Part shown: positions 28,275 to 39,957 of the stretch, in pieces | How positions within the stretch are numbered: the stretch's first letter is position 1 | Layout: each line of letters opens with the position of its first letter | Assembly: GCF_009859475.1 (NCBI RefSeq) | Contig: NZ_CP044549.1 | Span: 2,666,001 to 2,730,000 of the forward strand | Length of the DNA stretch: 64,000 bases | Direction of reading: 5' to 3' | DNA from: Hydrogenophaga sp. BPS33 | Lineage (GTDB): Bacteria; Pseudomonadota; Gammaproteobacteria; Burkholderiales; Burkholderiaceae_C | The notes under the pieces: generated by a model | The model's input: the letters and a program-made list of their open reading frames with translations, nothing else | Database searches by the model: none | What the model was told of the DNA's origin: nothing | Translations under genes and position numbers: made by a program

Positions 28275-29240
28275 TCAGTCGATATGGATCTTCGCGTCGC
28301 GCACGATGCGCGCGTAGGTCGCGATTTCCTTGGTGATGTAGGGCGCGAACTGTGCGGGTCCTGCGGGGGCGGCGATGAAGCCTTGCGCACCGAGCCGCTC
28401 GGCGACAAGCGATGAACGCATGGCCTTGGCGGCCTCCTCGGTCAACCGCTTGCCGATGGCCTCGGGCAGCTTGCCCGGCGCCCAGAGGCCGTACCAGGTC
28501 ACCATCTCGAAGCCGGGCAGGCCCGACTCTGCCACCGTCGGCACGTTCGGCATGCTGGGCAACCGTGCCTGGGTCGTCACCGCCAGCGCCTTGAGTTTGC
28601 CGCTGGCGATGTGCGGGGCGGTGGACGGCAGGGCATCGATGATCACGCTGATCTGCCCCCCGAGCAGGTCGTTGAGCGCGGCGGCGGTGCCGCGGTACGC
28701 CACGATGGGCGTCTCCAGCTTGCCGCCGAACTTGATGGCCTCCAGCGACACGTGCATCGGCGAACCGATGGCGGACGTCCCCAGGCTGAAGCCCTGCGGC
28801 TTGGCCCGTGCGGCTTCGAGGAACTGCCGCAGGTTCCCGGCGGGCACGCCGGGGTGTGCCGCCACCACCATCGGCACGGAGCCGAGGAACGAGACCGGTG
28901 TGAAGTCCGTGACCACGTCGTACGGCACCGTGCGCACCATGAGCGGGTTGGCGATCAGGGTGGGCGACTGCACCAGCAGCGTGTAGCCGTCGGCCGGTGC
29001 CTTGGCCACCAGGTCGCTGCCGATCACGCCGCTGGCACCGGCGCGGTTGTCCACCACGAAGGGCTGGCCCATCTGTTCGGTCAGGCGCTGCGCGAGCACG
29101 CGCGCCACCAGGTCGACCGTGCCACCCGGCACGTAGGGCACGATGATGCGCACCGGGCGGTTGGGGTACGCCTGGGCCTGAGCGGCGAAGCTGGTGGCGG
29201 ACAGTGTGATGGCGAGCAGCGCGCCTATCCATCGGTTCAT
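28275..29240 (-). CDS. Bug-family (tripartite tricarboxylate type) substrate-binding protein
   Basis: A 321-aa periplasmic binding protein. The signal peptide ends at SFAAQAQA, followed by the family start YPNRPVRIIVPYVPGGTVD and the conserved VDNRAGASGVIGSDLVAKAP. Bug proteins bind small carboxylates such as citrate, nicotinate or aromatic acids and usually act without a dedicated TctAB membrane pair nearby, as here. It lies 26 bp downstream of the amidohydrolase gene on the same strand and probably supplies or senses its substrate. Confidence 0.92.
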   Translation of the reverse strand: MNRWIGALLAITLSATSFAAQAQAYPNRPVRIIVPYVPGGTVDLVARVLAQRLTEQMGQPFVVDNRAGASGVIGSDLVAKAPADGYTLLVQSPTLIANPLMVRTVPYDVVTDFTPVSFLGSVPMVVAAHPGVPAGNLRQFLEAARAKPQGFSLGTSAIGSPMHVSLEAIKFGGKLETPIVAYRGTAAALNDLLGGQISVIIDALPSTAPHIASGKLKALAVTTQARLPSMPNVPTVAESGLPGFEMVTWYGLWAPGKLPEAIGKRLTEEAAKAMRSSLVAERLGAQGFIAAPAGPAQFAPYITKEIATYARIVRDAKIHID

Positions 29241-29266
29241 GGTGGGTCTCCTGGTGGGTGTTGGGG

Positions 29267-30283
29267 TTAGCAGCAGGGCATCTTCAGCAGGCGCAAGGCG
29301 TTGCGGAAATAGATGCCTTCCCGCTCGTCTTCGGGAAGGTTGAGCGAATCGATGGCTTCGGGGATGGTGCGGATGAACATCGGGCCGCCCTCCGGGTCGA
29401 AGGGGCAGTCGGACGCGAACACCACCTGCTTCGCGCCGAAGAAATCCAGCCCGCAACGGATGCCCGAGCGCCCACCGGCCAGCGCCGTGTCGGCGTAGAA
29501 CATTCGGAAGTAATCGATCGGCCGCCTGGCCATGCTTTTGAGCAGGCCTTCGTAGTCCTCGTCGGAGGTGCGACTGCCGAACTGGTCCAGCCCGGGGCCG
29601 ACGCGGCCATCGAAGAACGGGATCATGGCGCCCATGTGGTGCGTGATCACGCGCAGGTTGGGCAGCTTGTCGAAGAAGCCCGAGAACACCATGCGCGTCA
29701 TGGCCGCACTGGTCTCATACGGCCAGCCGAAGGTCCACCAGATCTCGAACTTCGACTGCTTCTCCGAGGCGTAGTCGGGCATGTTGGCGCCGCGCGCAGG
29801 GTGCATCCAGACCGGTACGTCGTAGGTGTTGACCGCGGCATCGAAGATCGGCCAGAAGTCGGGCTCGTCGAGTGGGCGGCCGTTGACGTTGGTGAACATC
29901 TGGATGCCGCGCGCGCCCAGGGTTTTGATGGCGTAGGCCATTTCCTCCAGGCAGGCCGCCGGGTTGTTCATCGGCAGCGAGGCCACAAAAGCGGGGAATT
30001 TGTCGGGATGTGCGTCTCGGATCTTGGCCATCTCCTCGTTGGCCAGGCGCGCCAGCGCGGGCGAGTCCTGCGGGCCCGCGATCATCTCGATCGGCGGGTT
30101 CGACAGCGTGAGGATCTGCTGGTATTTGGGGAAGCCTTCCATCATCTTCAGGCGCGCTTCCAGGTCGTAGAGCACCGGGATGGTCAGCCAGCGCTTGATG
30201 GCGCCTTTGTCCTTCGCGAGTTCGGCCATGCGCTCGAAATACTGGCGCGGCAGGATGTGGGCATAGCTGTCGATTTTCCGCAT
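29267..30283 (-). CDS. Amidohydrolase-2 (ACMSD-like) family protein
   Basis: A 338-aa TIM-barrel metal enzyme of the amidohydrolase-2 group, which includes aminocarboxymuconate semialdehyde decarboxylase and several non-oxidative aromatic decarboxylases. Metal-site regions are visible at DSYAHILP (N-terminus), VWMHPARGANMPD, RVITHHMGAMIPFF and VFASDCPFDPEGG. The N-terminal motif reads Tyr-Ala-His where many members have His-x-His. The ATG at 30283 is preferred; the frame has an earlier ATG at 30307, which lies inside a candidate operator. Likely acts on an aromatic acid or its ring-fission product. Confidence 0.82.
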   Translation of the reverse strand: MRKIDSYAHILPRQYFERMAELAKDKGAIKRWLTIPVLYDLEARLKMMEGFPKYQQILTLSNPPIEMIAGPQDSPALARLANEEMAKIRDAHPDKFPAFVASLPMNNPAACLEEMAYAIKTLGARGIQMFTNVNGRPLDEPDFWPIFDAAVNTYDVPVWMHPARGANMPDYASEKQSKFEIWWTFGWPYETSAAMTRMVFSGFFDKLPNLRVITHHMGAMIPFFDGRVGPGLDQFGSRTSDEDYEGLLKSMARRPIDYFRMFYADTALAGGRSGIRCGLDFFGAKQVVFASDCPFDPEGGPMFIRTIPEAIDSLNLPEDEREGIYFRNALRLLKMPCC

Positions 30284-30296
30284 GGGCTTCGTCTCT

Positions 30297-30320
30297 TTAT
30301 TCACCATTTGGAGAATTGTA
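30297..30320. promoter_or_regulatory. Candidate TetR operator, site 1, with amidohydrolase promoter
   Basis: The dyad ATTCACCATTTGGAGAAT (arms ATTC and GAAT, 10-bp spacer) matches a second site at 31137-31160 in 18 of 24 positions. On the minus strand a TACAAT -10 box and TTGCGC at 17 bp upstream lie directly before it, so a bound repressor would cover the start of transcription of the amidohydrolase gene. Confidence 0.5.
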
Positions 30321-30325
30321 GGGCA

Positions 30326-30348
30326 AAGAAAAAGGGGCGCAAGCCCCT
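30326..30348 (-). terminator. Rho-independent terminator after the TetR gene
   Basis: On the minus strand AGGGGC-TTGC-GCCCCT is followed by a T-rich run (TTTTTCTTT). It lies 26 bp after the TetR stop codon, so the amidohydrolase gene beyond it needs its own promoter. Confidence 0.75.
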
Positions 30349-30374
30349 GGTTTTCCCTGTGTTCCTGGAAATCG

Positions 30375-31019
30375 CTACATGAGCACGAACGCGGACACCA
30401 CCTCGGTGATGTGGGCCAGGCGCTGCGTCAACTGCTTGGGCGCCTTGAAGTCGCGGTTGAAGCCGGCTGAGAGCGTGTGGATGTTCGACAGATAGAAGTA
30501 CGAGCAACCGGCGATGGTGATGTAGAGCTGCACCGGGTCGATGCCGCTGCGGAACAGGCCTTCCTTCTGACCGCGTTCGAGGATGTCGCCCAGCGACTGC
30601 ACCAGCGGTGAGTTGAGTTCGCGGATGCGTTTGGAGCCTTGCAGGTGCCGCGCCAGGTGCAGGTTCTCGCTGTTGAGCAGCGTGATGAACTCCGGGTGGG
30701 CAATGTAGTAGTCCCAGGTGAATTCCACCAGGCGGCGCAAGGCAATCAAGGGCGCCATGCCCTGCAGATCCAGGTAGAGCTGCGCGTCGCGGATCTCCGC
30801 ATACACGCTCTCCAGTGCCGCAGCGAACAGGCCGTCCTTGTCCTTGAAGTAGTAATAGACGAGCTTCTTGTCGACCGCCGCTTTCTCCGCAATGCGCTCC
30901 ACGCGGGCGCCTCCAAGGCCGGCCCGCGAGAACTCTTCGCGCGCCGCCAGCAAGATGGCTGCCTTGGAGCGTTCAGGGTCGCGGATCTTGGGCTCGTGGG
31001 CGGCCTTCTTGGCGGTCAC
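30375..31019 (-). CDS. TetR-family transcriptional regulator
   Basis: A 214-aa regulator starting with GTG after AAGGA. The N-terminal helix-turn-helix is typical: SKAAILLAAREEFSRAGLGG, VERIAEKAAVDKKLVYYYFK. The C-terminal domain matches the TetR_C group often found with catabolic genes (WDYYIAHPEFITLLNSENL). Two similar dyads, one upstream of its own gene and one at the amidohydrolase promoter, suggest it represses both. The effector is unknown. Confidence 0.93.
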   Translation of the reverse strand: MTAKKAAHEPKIRDPERSKAAILLAAREEFSRAGLGGARVERIAEKAAVDKKLVYYYFKDKDGLFAAALESVYAEIRDAQLYLDLQGMAPLIALRRLVEFTWDYYIAHPEFITLLNSENLHLARHLQGSKRIRELNSPLVQSLGDILERGQKEGLFRSGIDPVQLYITIAGCSYFYLSNIHTLSAGFNRDFKAPKQLTQRLAHITEVVSAFVLM

Positions 31020-31136
31020 TGGGGCGTGTCCTTGTGGTGGAAAAGGGGCGGGGCGCTAGGGGTTGCCCGAAGGGTACTCGACCGGCCTGGTGCACCGAGC
31101 GCTTGCACCACCGCGCTCGCCTCCCTGGAGTGTCTT

Positions 31137-31160
31137 TTATTCATCAATTTGTGAATAGTG
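31137..31160. promoter_or_regulatory. Candidate TetR operator, site 2
   Basis: ATTCATCAATTTGTGAAT has arms ATTCA and TGAAT with an 8-bp spacer. It lies about 118 bp upstream of the TetR start and 3 bp beyond the end of the acyl-CoA ligase gene. It matches site 1 in 18 of 24 positions. Confidence 0.5.
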
Positions 31161-31163
31161 GGG

Positions 31164-32867
31164 TCAGGCGGTGGCCGCCGCCTTCAACCCCAGTTTCTTC
31201 ACCATGGCTTCGCGCAGCATGAACTTCTGGATCTTGCCGGTGATGGTCATGGGGAAGGCATCGACGAACTCGATGTAGGCCGGCACCTTGTAGTGCGCGA
31301 TCTCGCCGCGCGCGAAGTCCTGCAGCTCCTGCGCCGTGGCCTTTTCGCCGGGCTTCAAGACCACGCAGGCGCACAGCACTTCGCCAAAGCGGTTGTCGGG
31401 CACGCCGACCACCTGCACGTCCTGCACCTTGGGGTGGCGGTAGTAGAACTCCTCGATTTCTCGCGGGTACACGTTTTCGCCGCCGCGGATCACCATGTCC
31501 TTCAAGCGGCCGACGATATTCACGTAGCCCTCGGCGTCCATGGTGGCCAGGTCGCCGGTGTGCATCCAGCTTTCGGGGTCGATGGCTTCGCGGGTCTTCT
31601 CGGCGTCGTCCCAATAGCCCTGCATCACCGAGTAGCCGCGCGTGCACAACTCGCCCACCGCGCCTCTGGGCACGGCCCGGCCATTGACATCGACGATCTG
31701 CACCTCCAGGTGCGGCTGCACGCGGCCCACCGTGGACACGCGCCGGTCCACCGGATCGTCCACCGCACTCTGGGTGGAGACGGGTGAGGTTTCCGTCATG
31801 CCGTAGGCGATCGTCACCTCGCGCATGTTCATCTGCGATTGCACGCGCTTCATCACTTCGATCGGGCAAGGCGATCCGGCCATGATGCCGGTGCGCAAGC
31901 TGGAGAGGTCGGTGTGGGCGAACTGCGGATGGTCGAGCACCGCGATGAACATGGTCGGCACGCCATAGAGTGCGGTGCAGTGCTCGGCCTGCACCGTTTG
32001 CAGCACGGCGCCCGGGTCGAACGCCTCCGAGGGGTAGACCATGGCGCAGCCATGCGTGACGCTGGCCAGGTTGCCCATCACCATGCCGAAGCAGTGGTAC
32101 AGCGGCACGGGAATGCAGATGCGGTCTTCGGGCGTGAGGCGGATCGCCTCGCCGACGAAGAAGCCGTTGTTCAGGATATTGCGGTGCGTGAGCGTGGCGC
32201 CCTTGGGAAAGCCGGTGGTGCCCGAGGTGAACTGGATGTTGATCGGGTCGGTGGCGGCAAGCCGGGGGCCGATGGAGGCGAGCTGGGCGTGTTGTGCCGC
32301 ACCGGCTCTCGCGGGCAGCTCGTCGAAGTTCAGCATGCCGGAGGTCTTCTCGTTGCCCAGGCGGATCACCCAGCGCAAGTGGGGCAGGGCCTGGGCTTGC
32401 AGGGCGCCCGGGGCGCTGTGGTCGAGCTCGGGCGCGAGGCCACGCAGGATCTCGATGTAGTTGCTGGTCTTGAGCGCGGGCGCGAGCACCAGCGCCTTGC
32501 ACGACACCTTGTTGAGCGCGTAGGCCAGCTCGTTGCCGCGGTAGGCCGGGTTGATGTTGACCAGCACCAGACCGGCGCGCGCGGTGGCGAACTGCATCAG
32601 CGTCCATTCGGCGCAGTTGGGCGCCCAGATGCCGACGCGGTCACCGGGTTGCAGGTCCAGTGCGAGCAGGCCGGCGGCCACGGCATCGCTGCGCCGCAGA
32701 AGCTCGCTCCAGTTCCAGCGCACGTTCTGATGGGGAATGACCAGCGCCTCGCGCGCGCCCCATTGCGCGGCCGCGCGAGCGAGAGCCTCGCCGATCGTGA
32801 TCTCATGCAGAGCGGGGCTCTGCGGGCCTTGGGCATACGAGGGAGGGAGGGTGGACGCGTGGTTCAT
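31164..32867 (-). CDS. AMP-forming acyl-CoA ligase
   Basis: A 567-aa ANL-superfamily enzyme that activates a carboxylic acid with ATP and CoA. The motifs are the P-loop [13 protein letters not shown], the adenine motif [11 protein letters not shown], the hinge [20 protein letters not shown] and the catalytic Lys region [14 protein letters not shown]. The ATG at 32867 ([11 protein letters not shown]) is chosen; an earlier ATG at 32897 lacks a good ribosome site. Layout resembles medium/long-chain or aryl acid ligases. It heads the minus-strand group with TetR, amidohydrolase and Bug protein. Confidence 0.92.
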   Translation of the reverse strand: MNHASTLPPSYAQGPQSPALHEITIGEALARAAAQWGAREALVIPHQNVRWNWSELLRRSDAVAAGLLALDLQPGDRVGIWAPNCAEWTLMQFATARAGLVLVNINPAYRGNELAYALNKVSCKALVLAPALKTSNYIEILRGLAPELDHSAPGALQAQALPHLRWVIRLGNEKTSGMLNFDELPARAGAAQHAQLASIGPRLAATDPINIQFTSGTTGFPKGATLTHRNILNNGFFVGEAIRLTPEDRICIPVPLYHCFGMVMGNLASVTHGCAMVYPSEAFDPGAVLQTVQAEHCTALYGVPTMFIAVLDHPQFAHTDLSSLRTGIMAGSPCPIEVMKRVQSQMNMREVTIAYGMTETSPVSTQSAVDDPVDRRVSTVGRVQPHLEVQIVDVNGRAVPRGAVGELCTRGYSVMQGYWDDAEKTREAIDPESWMHTGDLATMDAEGYVNIVGRLKDMVIRGGENVYPREIEEFYYRHPKVQDVQVVGVPDNRFGEVLCACVVLKPGEKATAQELQDFARGEIAHYKVPAYIEFVDAFPMTITGKIQKFMLREAMVKKLGLKAAATA

Positions 32868-33014
32868 GGGTGGCCTGTCTGGAGAGCGCTTTTTCATGGG
32901 CCATCATGACCGTGTCTGCGCGCGCCCACACGCTCGGGATTTCCCTGAGGAGCGGGTGTTCCGTTCCAGTACGATGCGCACAGCCCGATCCATTTCCGTG
33001 GGAGACCCGCACGC

Positions 33015-33842
33015 ATGAAAACCCGCCTGGAAATCGAAGGCCTGGAGGTCCTGGTCGAAGGCGAAGGCACGCACGCTGTACTGATGCTCAATGGCTGGCC
33101 GGACTCCCCCGCGTTGTGGGACGACACGGTGGCCGCCTTGCGCGACGGGTACCGCTGCGTGCGCTTCTCCCTGCCAGGCTACGAATTGGGCAAGCCGCCA
33201 CGCGCCATGCCGGTGTCCTCGGTGAACGTCTTGATCCGCCGCATCGTCGACACCGTGAGCCCGAACGACCAGGTCACCTTGCTCCTGCACGACTGGGGTT
33301 GTTTCTTCGGCTATGAATTCACCGCGCGCCACATGGACCGTGTGGCGCGGGTGGTGGGCGTGGACATCGGCGACACCAGCGCCGGTGCTTACCGCCGAAG
33401 CCTCAGCGCCAAACAAAAAGGCATGATCGCGGGTTACCAGATCTGGCTGGCGCTGGCCTGGAAACTCGGCCCTGTGCTGCCCGGTCTGGCCAACCGCATG
33501 ACGCGCTACATGGCGCGCCAGATCGGTTGCCGCAACCCGCCCGAGCAGATCGCCTGGCAGATGAACTATCCCTACGCCATGCTCTGGCTGGGTGAGGAAG
33601 GTGGCCTGCGCGGCGCGGCACGGGTGGACCGGCTGCTCGGCATCAAGATTCCCGCGCTGTTCATCTATGGTCGGCGCAAGCCCTTCATGTTCCATTCCGA
33701 GGACTGGGTTGCTCAGCTCCAGCGGGCACCCGGCTGCGAGGTTCTGGCGCTGGACACCGGCCACTGGGTCATGCGCCAGAAACCGGCCGAGTTCAATGCC
33801 TGCGTGCGCGCCTGGCTCGACATCTCCCTGGCCACCGCATGA
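33015..33842 (+). CDS. Alpha/beta hydrolase with Asp nucleophile
   Basis: A 275-aa hydrolase of the epoxide hydrolase/dehalogenase branch. The nucleophile elbow is LLHDWGCFFG (Asp), the oxyanion region is LMLNGWPDSPALWDD and the catalytic His is in LDTGHWVMRQKP. The nucleophile position holds Asp, so it is not a serine esterase. The substrate is unknown. Its stop overlaps the next small gene as ATGA. Confidence 0.85.
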   Translation: MKTRLEIEGLEVLVEGEGTHAVLMLNGWPDSPALWDDTVAALRDGYRCVRFSLPGYELGKPPRAMPVSSVNVLIRRIVDTVSPNDQVTLLLHDWGCFFGYEFTARHMDRVARVVGVDIGDTSAGAYRRSLSAKQKGMIAGYQIWLALAWKLGPVLPGLANRMTRYMARQIGCRNPPEQIAWQMNYPYAMLWLGEEGGLRGAARVDRLLGIKIPALFIYGRRKPFMFHSEDWVAQLQRAPGCEVLALDTGHWVMRQKPAEFNACVRAWLDISLATA

Positions 33843-34054
33843 AGCCCGAAGACCTGGAGCGCCTGCTTGTGGTCGAGATGCCCTATGGCAAGTACAAGGG
33901 GCGCTGCATCGCCGACCTGCCGGGCTACTACCTGAACTGGTTCGCACGCGAAGGCTTTCCGTCGGGCGAGATCGGCCGACTGCTGGCGCTGATGCACGAG
34001 ATCGACCACAACGGCCTGGGCGATCTGCTCGCGCCGCTGCGTCGGCAGCGCTGA
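33839..34054 (+). CDS. DUF3820 family protein
   Basis: A 71-aa protein. The conserved family core MPYGKYKGRCIADLPGYYLN, WFAREGFP and LALMHEIDHNGL is complete. The family is found widely in proteobacteria as a small standalone protein, sometimes annotated as a quorum-sensing-regulated virulence factor; its biochemical role is not established. It overlaps the hydrolase stop by 4 bp. Confidence 0.85.
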   Translation: MKPEDLERLLVVEMPYGKYKGRCIADLPGYYLNWFAREGFPSGEIGRLLALMHEIDHNGLGDLLAPLRRQR

Positions 34055-34089
34055 CTGGGGACCATCTGGACCTCTGAATGGGATATTCG

Positions 34090-36027
34090 ATGAGCCTTTC
34101 TTCCGAGCCACCACTCTCGCGGGCGTTCCTGGAAAGCGTCGTCGCGACGGTGCACGAGCCCTTGCTGGTGCTCGACGCCAGCTTGCGGGTGGTCATGGCC
34201 AGCGACGCGTTTCTCGCGCGCTTTCACGTTCAGCGGGCGGATACCGAGCAGCATCTGCTGCACGAACTGGGCGGTGGTTGCTGGAACATCCCGGGGCTGC
34301 GCGAGCTGCTCATCGGGGTCTTGGAGCGGGGTGCCGTGCTCGGGAACCACGAAGTCCAGCATCCCTTCAAAGACCAGGGGCCGCGCACGGTGCGGCTCAA
34401 CGCGCGCCGACTGGCTCCACCCTCGGGCAGCGAGCAGGCGATGCTCCTGCTGGCGATCGAGGACGTCACCGGGCACGAACAGGAGCGCGACGCGGCGCAA
34501 CTCGCGTCCATCGTGCGCTCTTCGAGGGACGGCATCATCAGCAAGAACCTGGACGGCATCATCCAGAGCTGGAACCGGGGTGCGCAACTGCTTTTCGGCT
34601 ACACGGCCGAAGAAGCGATCGGCCAGCCCATCAGCATGCTGATTCCCGCCGACCATCTGGACGACGAGCCGCGCATTCTCGAACGCATTCGAGCCGGGGA
34701 GGCGATCGAGCACTACGAAACCACACGCATGCGCAAGGATGGCAGCCTGATCGACATCTCACTGACGGTGTCACCCATGCTGGACGCAAGCGGACGCATC
34801 GTGGGCGCGTCCAAGGTCGCCCGCGACGTCAGCGAAAGCCGTCGCTCGCGCGATGCCTTGCGCGAGAGCGAAGAGCGCCTGCGCGAATCGCACGTGCGGT
34901 TGGCCGAAGCCGATCGGCGCAAAAACGAGTTCCTGGCGATGCTGGCGCACGAAATGCGCAACCCCTTGGCGCCCATCCGCAACGCCCTGGAAATCCTGCG
35001 GCAGGCGAACCACCACAGCGAGACGACCCTGTCGGCCATCGCCATGATGGAACGCCAGGTGGCTCAGATGGTGCATCTGGTCGACGACCTGATCGACGTC
35101 AACCGCATCACGCGCGGGAAGATCGAACTGCGCCGCGTGGCGGTTGATTTGGCGACCATCCTGCGGCAAGCGGTCGAAGTGGCGCAGCCGATCTGCGATC
35201 AGAAGGGGGTGTTGCTGACGTTGGATTTTCCGGCGGAGCGCGTGGTGCTGGATGCAGACCCGTTGCGCTTGATACAGGCGCTTGGCAACCTGTTGCACAA
35301 CGCCTGCAAATTCACCGACAAGGGTGGCAACGTATGGCTCGATGTGCGGCGCGAAGGCGACCAGGTGGAACTGTGGGTGCGCGACAGCGGCATCGGCATT
35401 TCAGCCGATCAATTGCCCCGCATCTTCGAGTTGTTCGTGCAGGGTGACCTTTCTCTGGAGCGCTCCAGCGGTGGTTTGGGCATTGGCCTGAGCCTGGCAA
35501 GGAACCTGGTGGAACTGCATGGCGGTACGGTGCGGGCCAGCAGTGCCGGCAGGGGGCGCGGAAGTGAGTTCGTGGTGCGTCTGCCGATCGCCATGGCGTT
35601 GGACTCTCCGGATGAGGACGGGCCACTTGTCGCGACTATCGAAACACCGGCGATCGCATCGCATCGCATCCTCGTGGTGGACGACAACCGTGACGCCGCG
35701 GAATCGTTGGCCATGTTGCTGGAACTGAGCGGGCATGAGACACGCCTCGCTTTTGACGGCCTCGAGGCTGTGGCCTTGTCCGCGCAGTTTCTGCCCGAGG
35801 TGGTGTTGCTGGACATCGGCCTGCCCAAGATGAATGGGTACGAGGTGGCCGCCCGGATCCGCGCGCTCCCGGGCGGAGACGCCACGCTGCTGATCGCGTT
35901 GACGGGCTGGGGGCATGACGAGGAACGGCAGCGTTCCGCCCAGGCCGGCTTCGACGGCCATCTCGTCAAGCCCGTGTTCCCCGATGCGCTCTTGAAGCTG
36001 ATCGCCGAGAGGTTGGACAGACCTTAG
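34090..36027 (+). CDS. Hybrid histidine kinase/response regulator (PAS-PAS-HisKA-HATPase-REC)
   Basis: A 645-aa cytoplasmic kinase without membrane helices. The N-terminal PAS-like region contains VVATVHEPLLVLDASLRVVM and the second PAS contains ISKNLDGIIQSWNRGAQLLF. The HisKA phospho-His is in LAMLAHEMRNPLAPIRN, and the ATPase has N, G1 and G2 boxes (LLHNACKFTDKGG, VRDSGIGISADQLP, GLGIGLSLARNLV). A C-terminal receiver domain has phospho-Asp in VVLLDIGLPKMNGYEV. An alternative ATG lies at 34078. No separate partner is adjacent; the signal is unknown. Confidence 0.93.
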   Translation: MSLSSEPPLSRAFLESVVATVHEPLLVLDASLRVVMASDAFLARFHVQRADTEQHLLHELGGGCWNIPGLRELLIGVLERGAVLGNHEVQHPFKDQGPRTVRLNARRLAPPSGSEQAMLLLAIEDVTGHEQERDAAQLASIVRSSRDGIISKNLDGIIQSWNRGAQLLFGYTAEEAIGQPISMLIPADHLDDEPRILERIRAGEAIEHYETTRMRKDGSLIDISLTVSPMLDASGRIVGASKVARDVSESRRSRDALRESEERLRESHVRLAEADRRKNEFLAMLAHEMRNPLAPIRNALEILRQANHHSETTLSAIAMMERQVAQMVHLVDDLIDVNRITRGKIELRRVAVDLATILRQAVEVAQPICDQKGVLLTLDFPAERVVLDADPLRLIQALGNLLHNACKFTDKGGNVWLDVRREGDQVELWVRDSGIGISADQLPRIFELFVQGDLSLERSSGGLGIGLSLARNLVELHGGTVRASSAGRGRGSEFVVRLPIAMALDSPDEDGPLVATIETPAIASHRILVVDDNRDAAESLAMLLELSGHETRLAFDGLEAVALSAQFLPEVVLLDIGLPKMNGYEVAARIRALPGGDATLLIALTGWGHDEERQRSAQAGFDGHLVKPVFPDALLKLIAERLDRP

Positions 36028-36033
36028 CAGGCC

Positions 36034-36636
36034 TTAGTCCAGCCCGAGCGCATGGAACACCCGCACGGCGGCCCACGCGTCGTTCGCCGCATAGACCAGT
36101 TGCGCCTCACTCAACAGGGGGGCGGCCCAGTTCGACGTGGCGGCCTTCTTCGATTTGAGAAAGCGCCGCTGGAACAACAAGGCGACCGCTGCTTTCACGC
36201 CGACGTCCTTGCGGTAGCCGCGCGCGCGAAACACGGCGTTGAGGTCCATCACCGCCGCCGGTTGCACCGCCAGTTTGGCCACGATGCGCCGGGTGTCGTC
36301 GCCCAGGCCAAAGCCGGCCTTGACGTGCCCATCGTGCGCGAGCAGGGCGGCCACCTCGGTGCGGCAGGCAGGGTCGTGCAGCTGGAATACCCAGGCGCGC
36401 TGCGGCGTGGCCAGTTGCACGGTGTGCGGTCCGTCGGACACTTGGTCCTTGTGAAACGTGGGTTTGGACTCGGTATCAAAACCCCAGACCGTGTGTTCGA
36501 TCAACGCCGCGCAGGCCTCGCGCGCCTGCGCCACCGTGTTCACGAGCGTGATGCGGTCCAGCCCCAGGCGCTCGAAAGGTTCGAGCAGTTCGATCTCGTC
36601 CTTGCTGGGGGTGAGGTGTTTGGCGTGGGCAGACAT
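36034..36636 (-). CDS. Ribonuclease D-like 3'-5' exonuclease domain protein
   Basis: A 200-aa DEDDy exonuclease. The three Exo motifs are WGFDTESKP (Asp-x-Glu), the Asp in AGFGLGDDTRRI and the Tyr-x3-Asp in LVYAANDAWAAVRV. It lacks the HRDC domain of full RNase D. The likely role is trimming of RNA or DNA 3' ends. The ATG at 36636 begins MSAHAKHLTPSKDE. It is divergent from the DUF6172 gene by 60 bp. Confidence 0.87.
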   Translation of the reverse strand: MSAHAKHLTPSKDEIELLEPFERLGLDRITLVNTVAQAREACAALIEHTVWGFDTESKPTFHKDQVSDGPHTVQLATPQRAWVFQLHDPACRTEVAALLAHDGHVKAGFGLGDDTRRIVAKLAVQPAAVMDLNAVFRARGYRKDVGVKAAVALLFQRRFLKSKKAATSNWAAPLLSEAQLVYAANDAWAAVRVFHALGLD

Positions 36637-37015
36637 GGCGCGTGAGAATACCCTGCGGCGCGCATAATCGCGCGCTTCGCCTCCAGATCGCTTGCCATGA
36701 GAAAAACCTTTGCCCTCGTTCAAGAGGGCCGCCACCGCGACCGCGTGCTAGAAGCCGTCAAGCACGAGATCCGAAAATACCTCAAGCGCGAACGCCGCCG
36801 CGAGCTGCCAGAGGGCGTCGATTTTCTGGACTTCGATTGCCGTGTCGGTGCCAGCAAGGAAACCGCGCAAGTGGTGCACCTGTCCGAGCTGATTCCCCGG
36901 GTGGACGCCGTCGCGCGCGAAGGCGGTGAACAGGCCTACGTGGAAATCCTGGCCAAGCCAGGGGTGCGCCGACCGAGGACCGATGTTGTCCGCGACCATC
37001 CGGCACAATCGTCCG

Positions 37016-39133
<2,118 letters not shown>

Positions 39134-39182
39134 AGCCGGCCGCTTCGGGGCCCCGGGGTACGGGGCAGGGTTTACCAGTAAA

Positions 39183-39204
39183 ATACCGAGCAAAACGCTA
39201 GGCT
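39183..39204. promoter_or_regulatory. Second, weaker IscR-like site
   Basis: ATACCGAGCAAAACGCTAGG resembles the strong IscR site 9 bp downstream if one base is skipped. Tandem IscR sites before iscR are known in other proteobacteria. Support is by similarity only. Confidence 0.3.
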
Positions 39205-39211
39205 TTTGCTG

Positions 39212-39237
39212 TATACTCGACAAAAACAGTCGGATAA
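39212..39237 (+). promoter_or_regulatory. iscR promoter -10 box overlapped by a type 1 IscR site
   Basis: TATACT (39212-39217) is a good -10 box. It overlaps a dyad from 39213 whose halves ATACTCGAC and AGTCGGATA match the type 1 IscR consensus (ATAssyyGACt, AGTCrr-TAT) in nearly every fixed position. Holo-IscR bound here would block transcription, the standard feedback of the isc operon. Confidence 0.75.
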
Positions 39238-39353
39238 GCCTTCGATAAACAGATCTGCAACGGATCGGGTGGGTGGAGAAGGGGTTCAACAGGGTGTTTG
39301 TCATCCGTTGAACCATGCAACGACAGTCAAGCCAACACTTCAAGGAGCTTGAA

Positions 39354-39890
39354 ATGCGCCTCACGACCAAAGGCCGCTTCGCGGTCACAGCCATGATCGA
39401 TCTGGCCCTGCGCCAGAACAACGGTCCCGTCACGCTCGCGGCGATCAGCCAGCGTCAGCAGATTTCCCTGTCCTATCTTGAACAGCTGTTTGGCAAGCTG
39501 CGCCGCCACGAGCTGGTGGAGTCCACCCGTGGCCCGGGTGGCGGTTACACCCTGGGCCGCAAGGCGTCCGACATCACCGTGGCCGACATCATCGTGTCGG
39601 TCGATGAGCCGATCGACGCCACCCAGTGCGGCGGCAAGGAAAACTGCCTTGGCGAAGGCCACCGTTGCATGACGCACGAACTGTGGGCGCAACTCAACGC
39701 CAAGATGGTCGATTTCCTCGACTCGGTGTCGCTGCAGTCCCTGGTGGACGAGCAGTTGGCCAAGGGCGTGGTGGTGGAAAACGCACCCATGATCAAGCGC
39801 GCGATCTCCAGCGCGCCGGTGGTCAAGCCGATCCGCGTGAACGCGCCCAATTCGGTCTTCGCCCTCGGAGGCAGCGCGCTCTCCAAATGA
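39354..39890 (+). CDS. iscR: Iron-sulfur cluster regulator IscR
   Basis: A 178-aa Rrf2-family repressor of the isc operon. The winged helix is [20 protein letters not shown] with the DNA-reading region [19 protein letters not shown]. The three cluster-binding Cys are in [15 protein letters not shown]. The ATG at 39354 follows AAGGAG; an upstream in-frame ATG lacks a ribosome site. First gene of the isc operon. Confidence 0.97.
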   Translation: MRLTTKGRFAVTAMIDLALRQNNGPVTLAAISQRQQISLSYLEQLFGKLRRHELVESTRGPGGGYTLGRKASDITVADIIVSVDEPIDATQCGGKENCLGEGHRCMTHELWAQLNAKMVDFLDSVSLQSLVDEQLAKGVVVENAPMIKRAISSAPVVKPIRVNAPNSVFALGGSALSK

Positions 39891-39957
39891 ACCTTGCCTG
39901 AGCGGGGCGAACGACCCCGCAGGCGCTCTATCCACAGACAGCCCACGCCAGCCCGCC

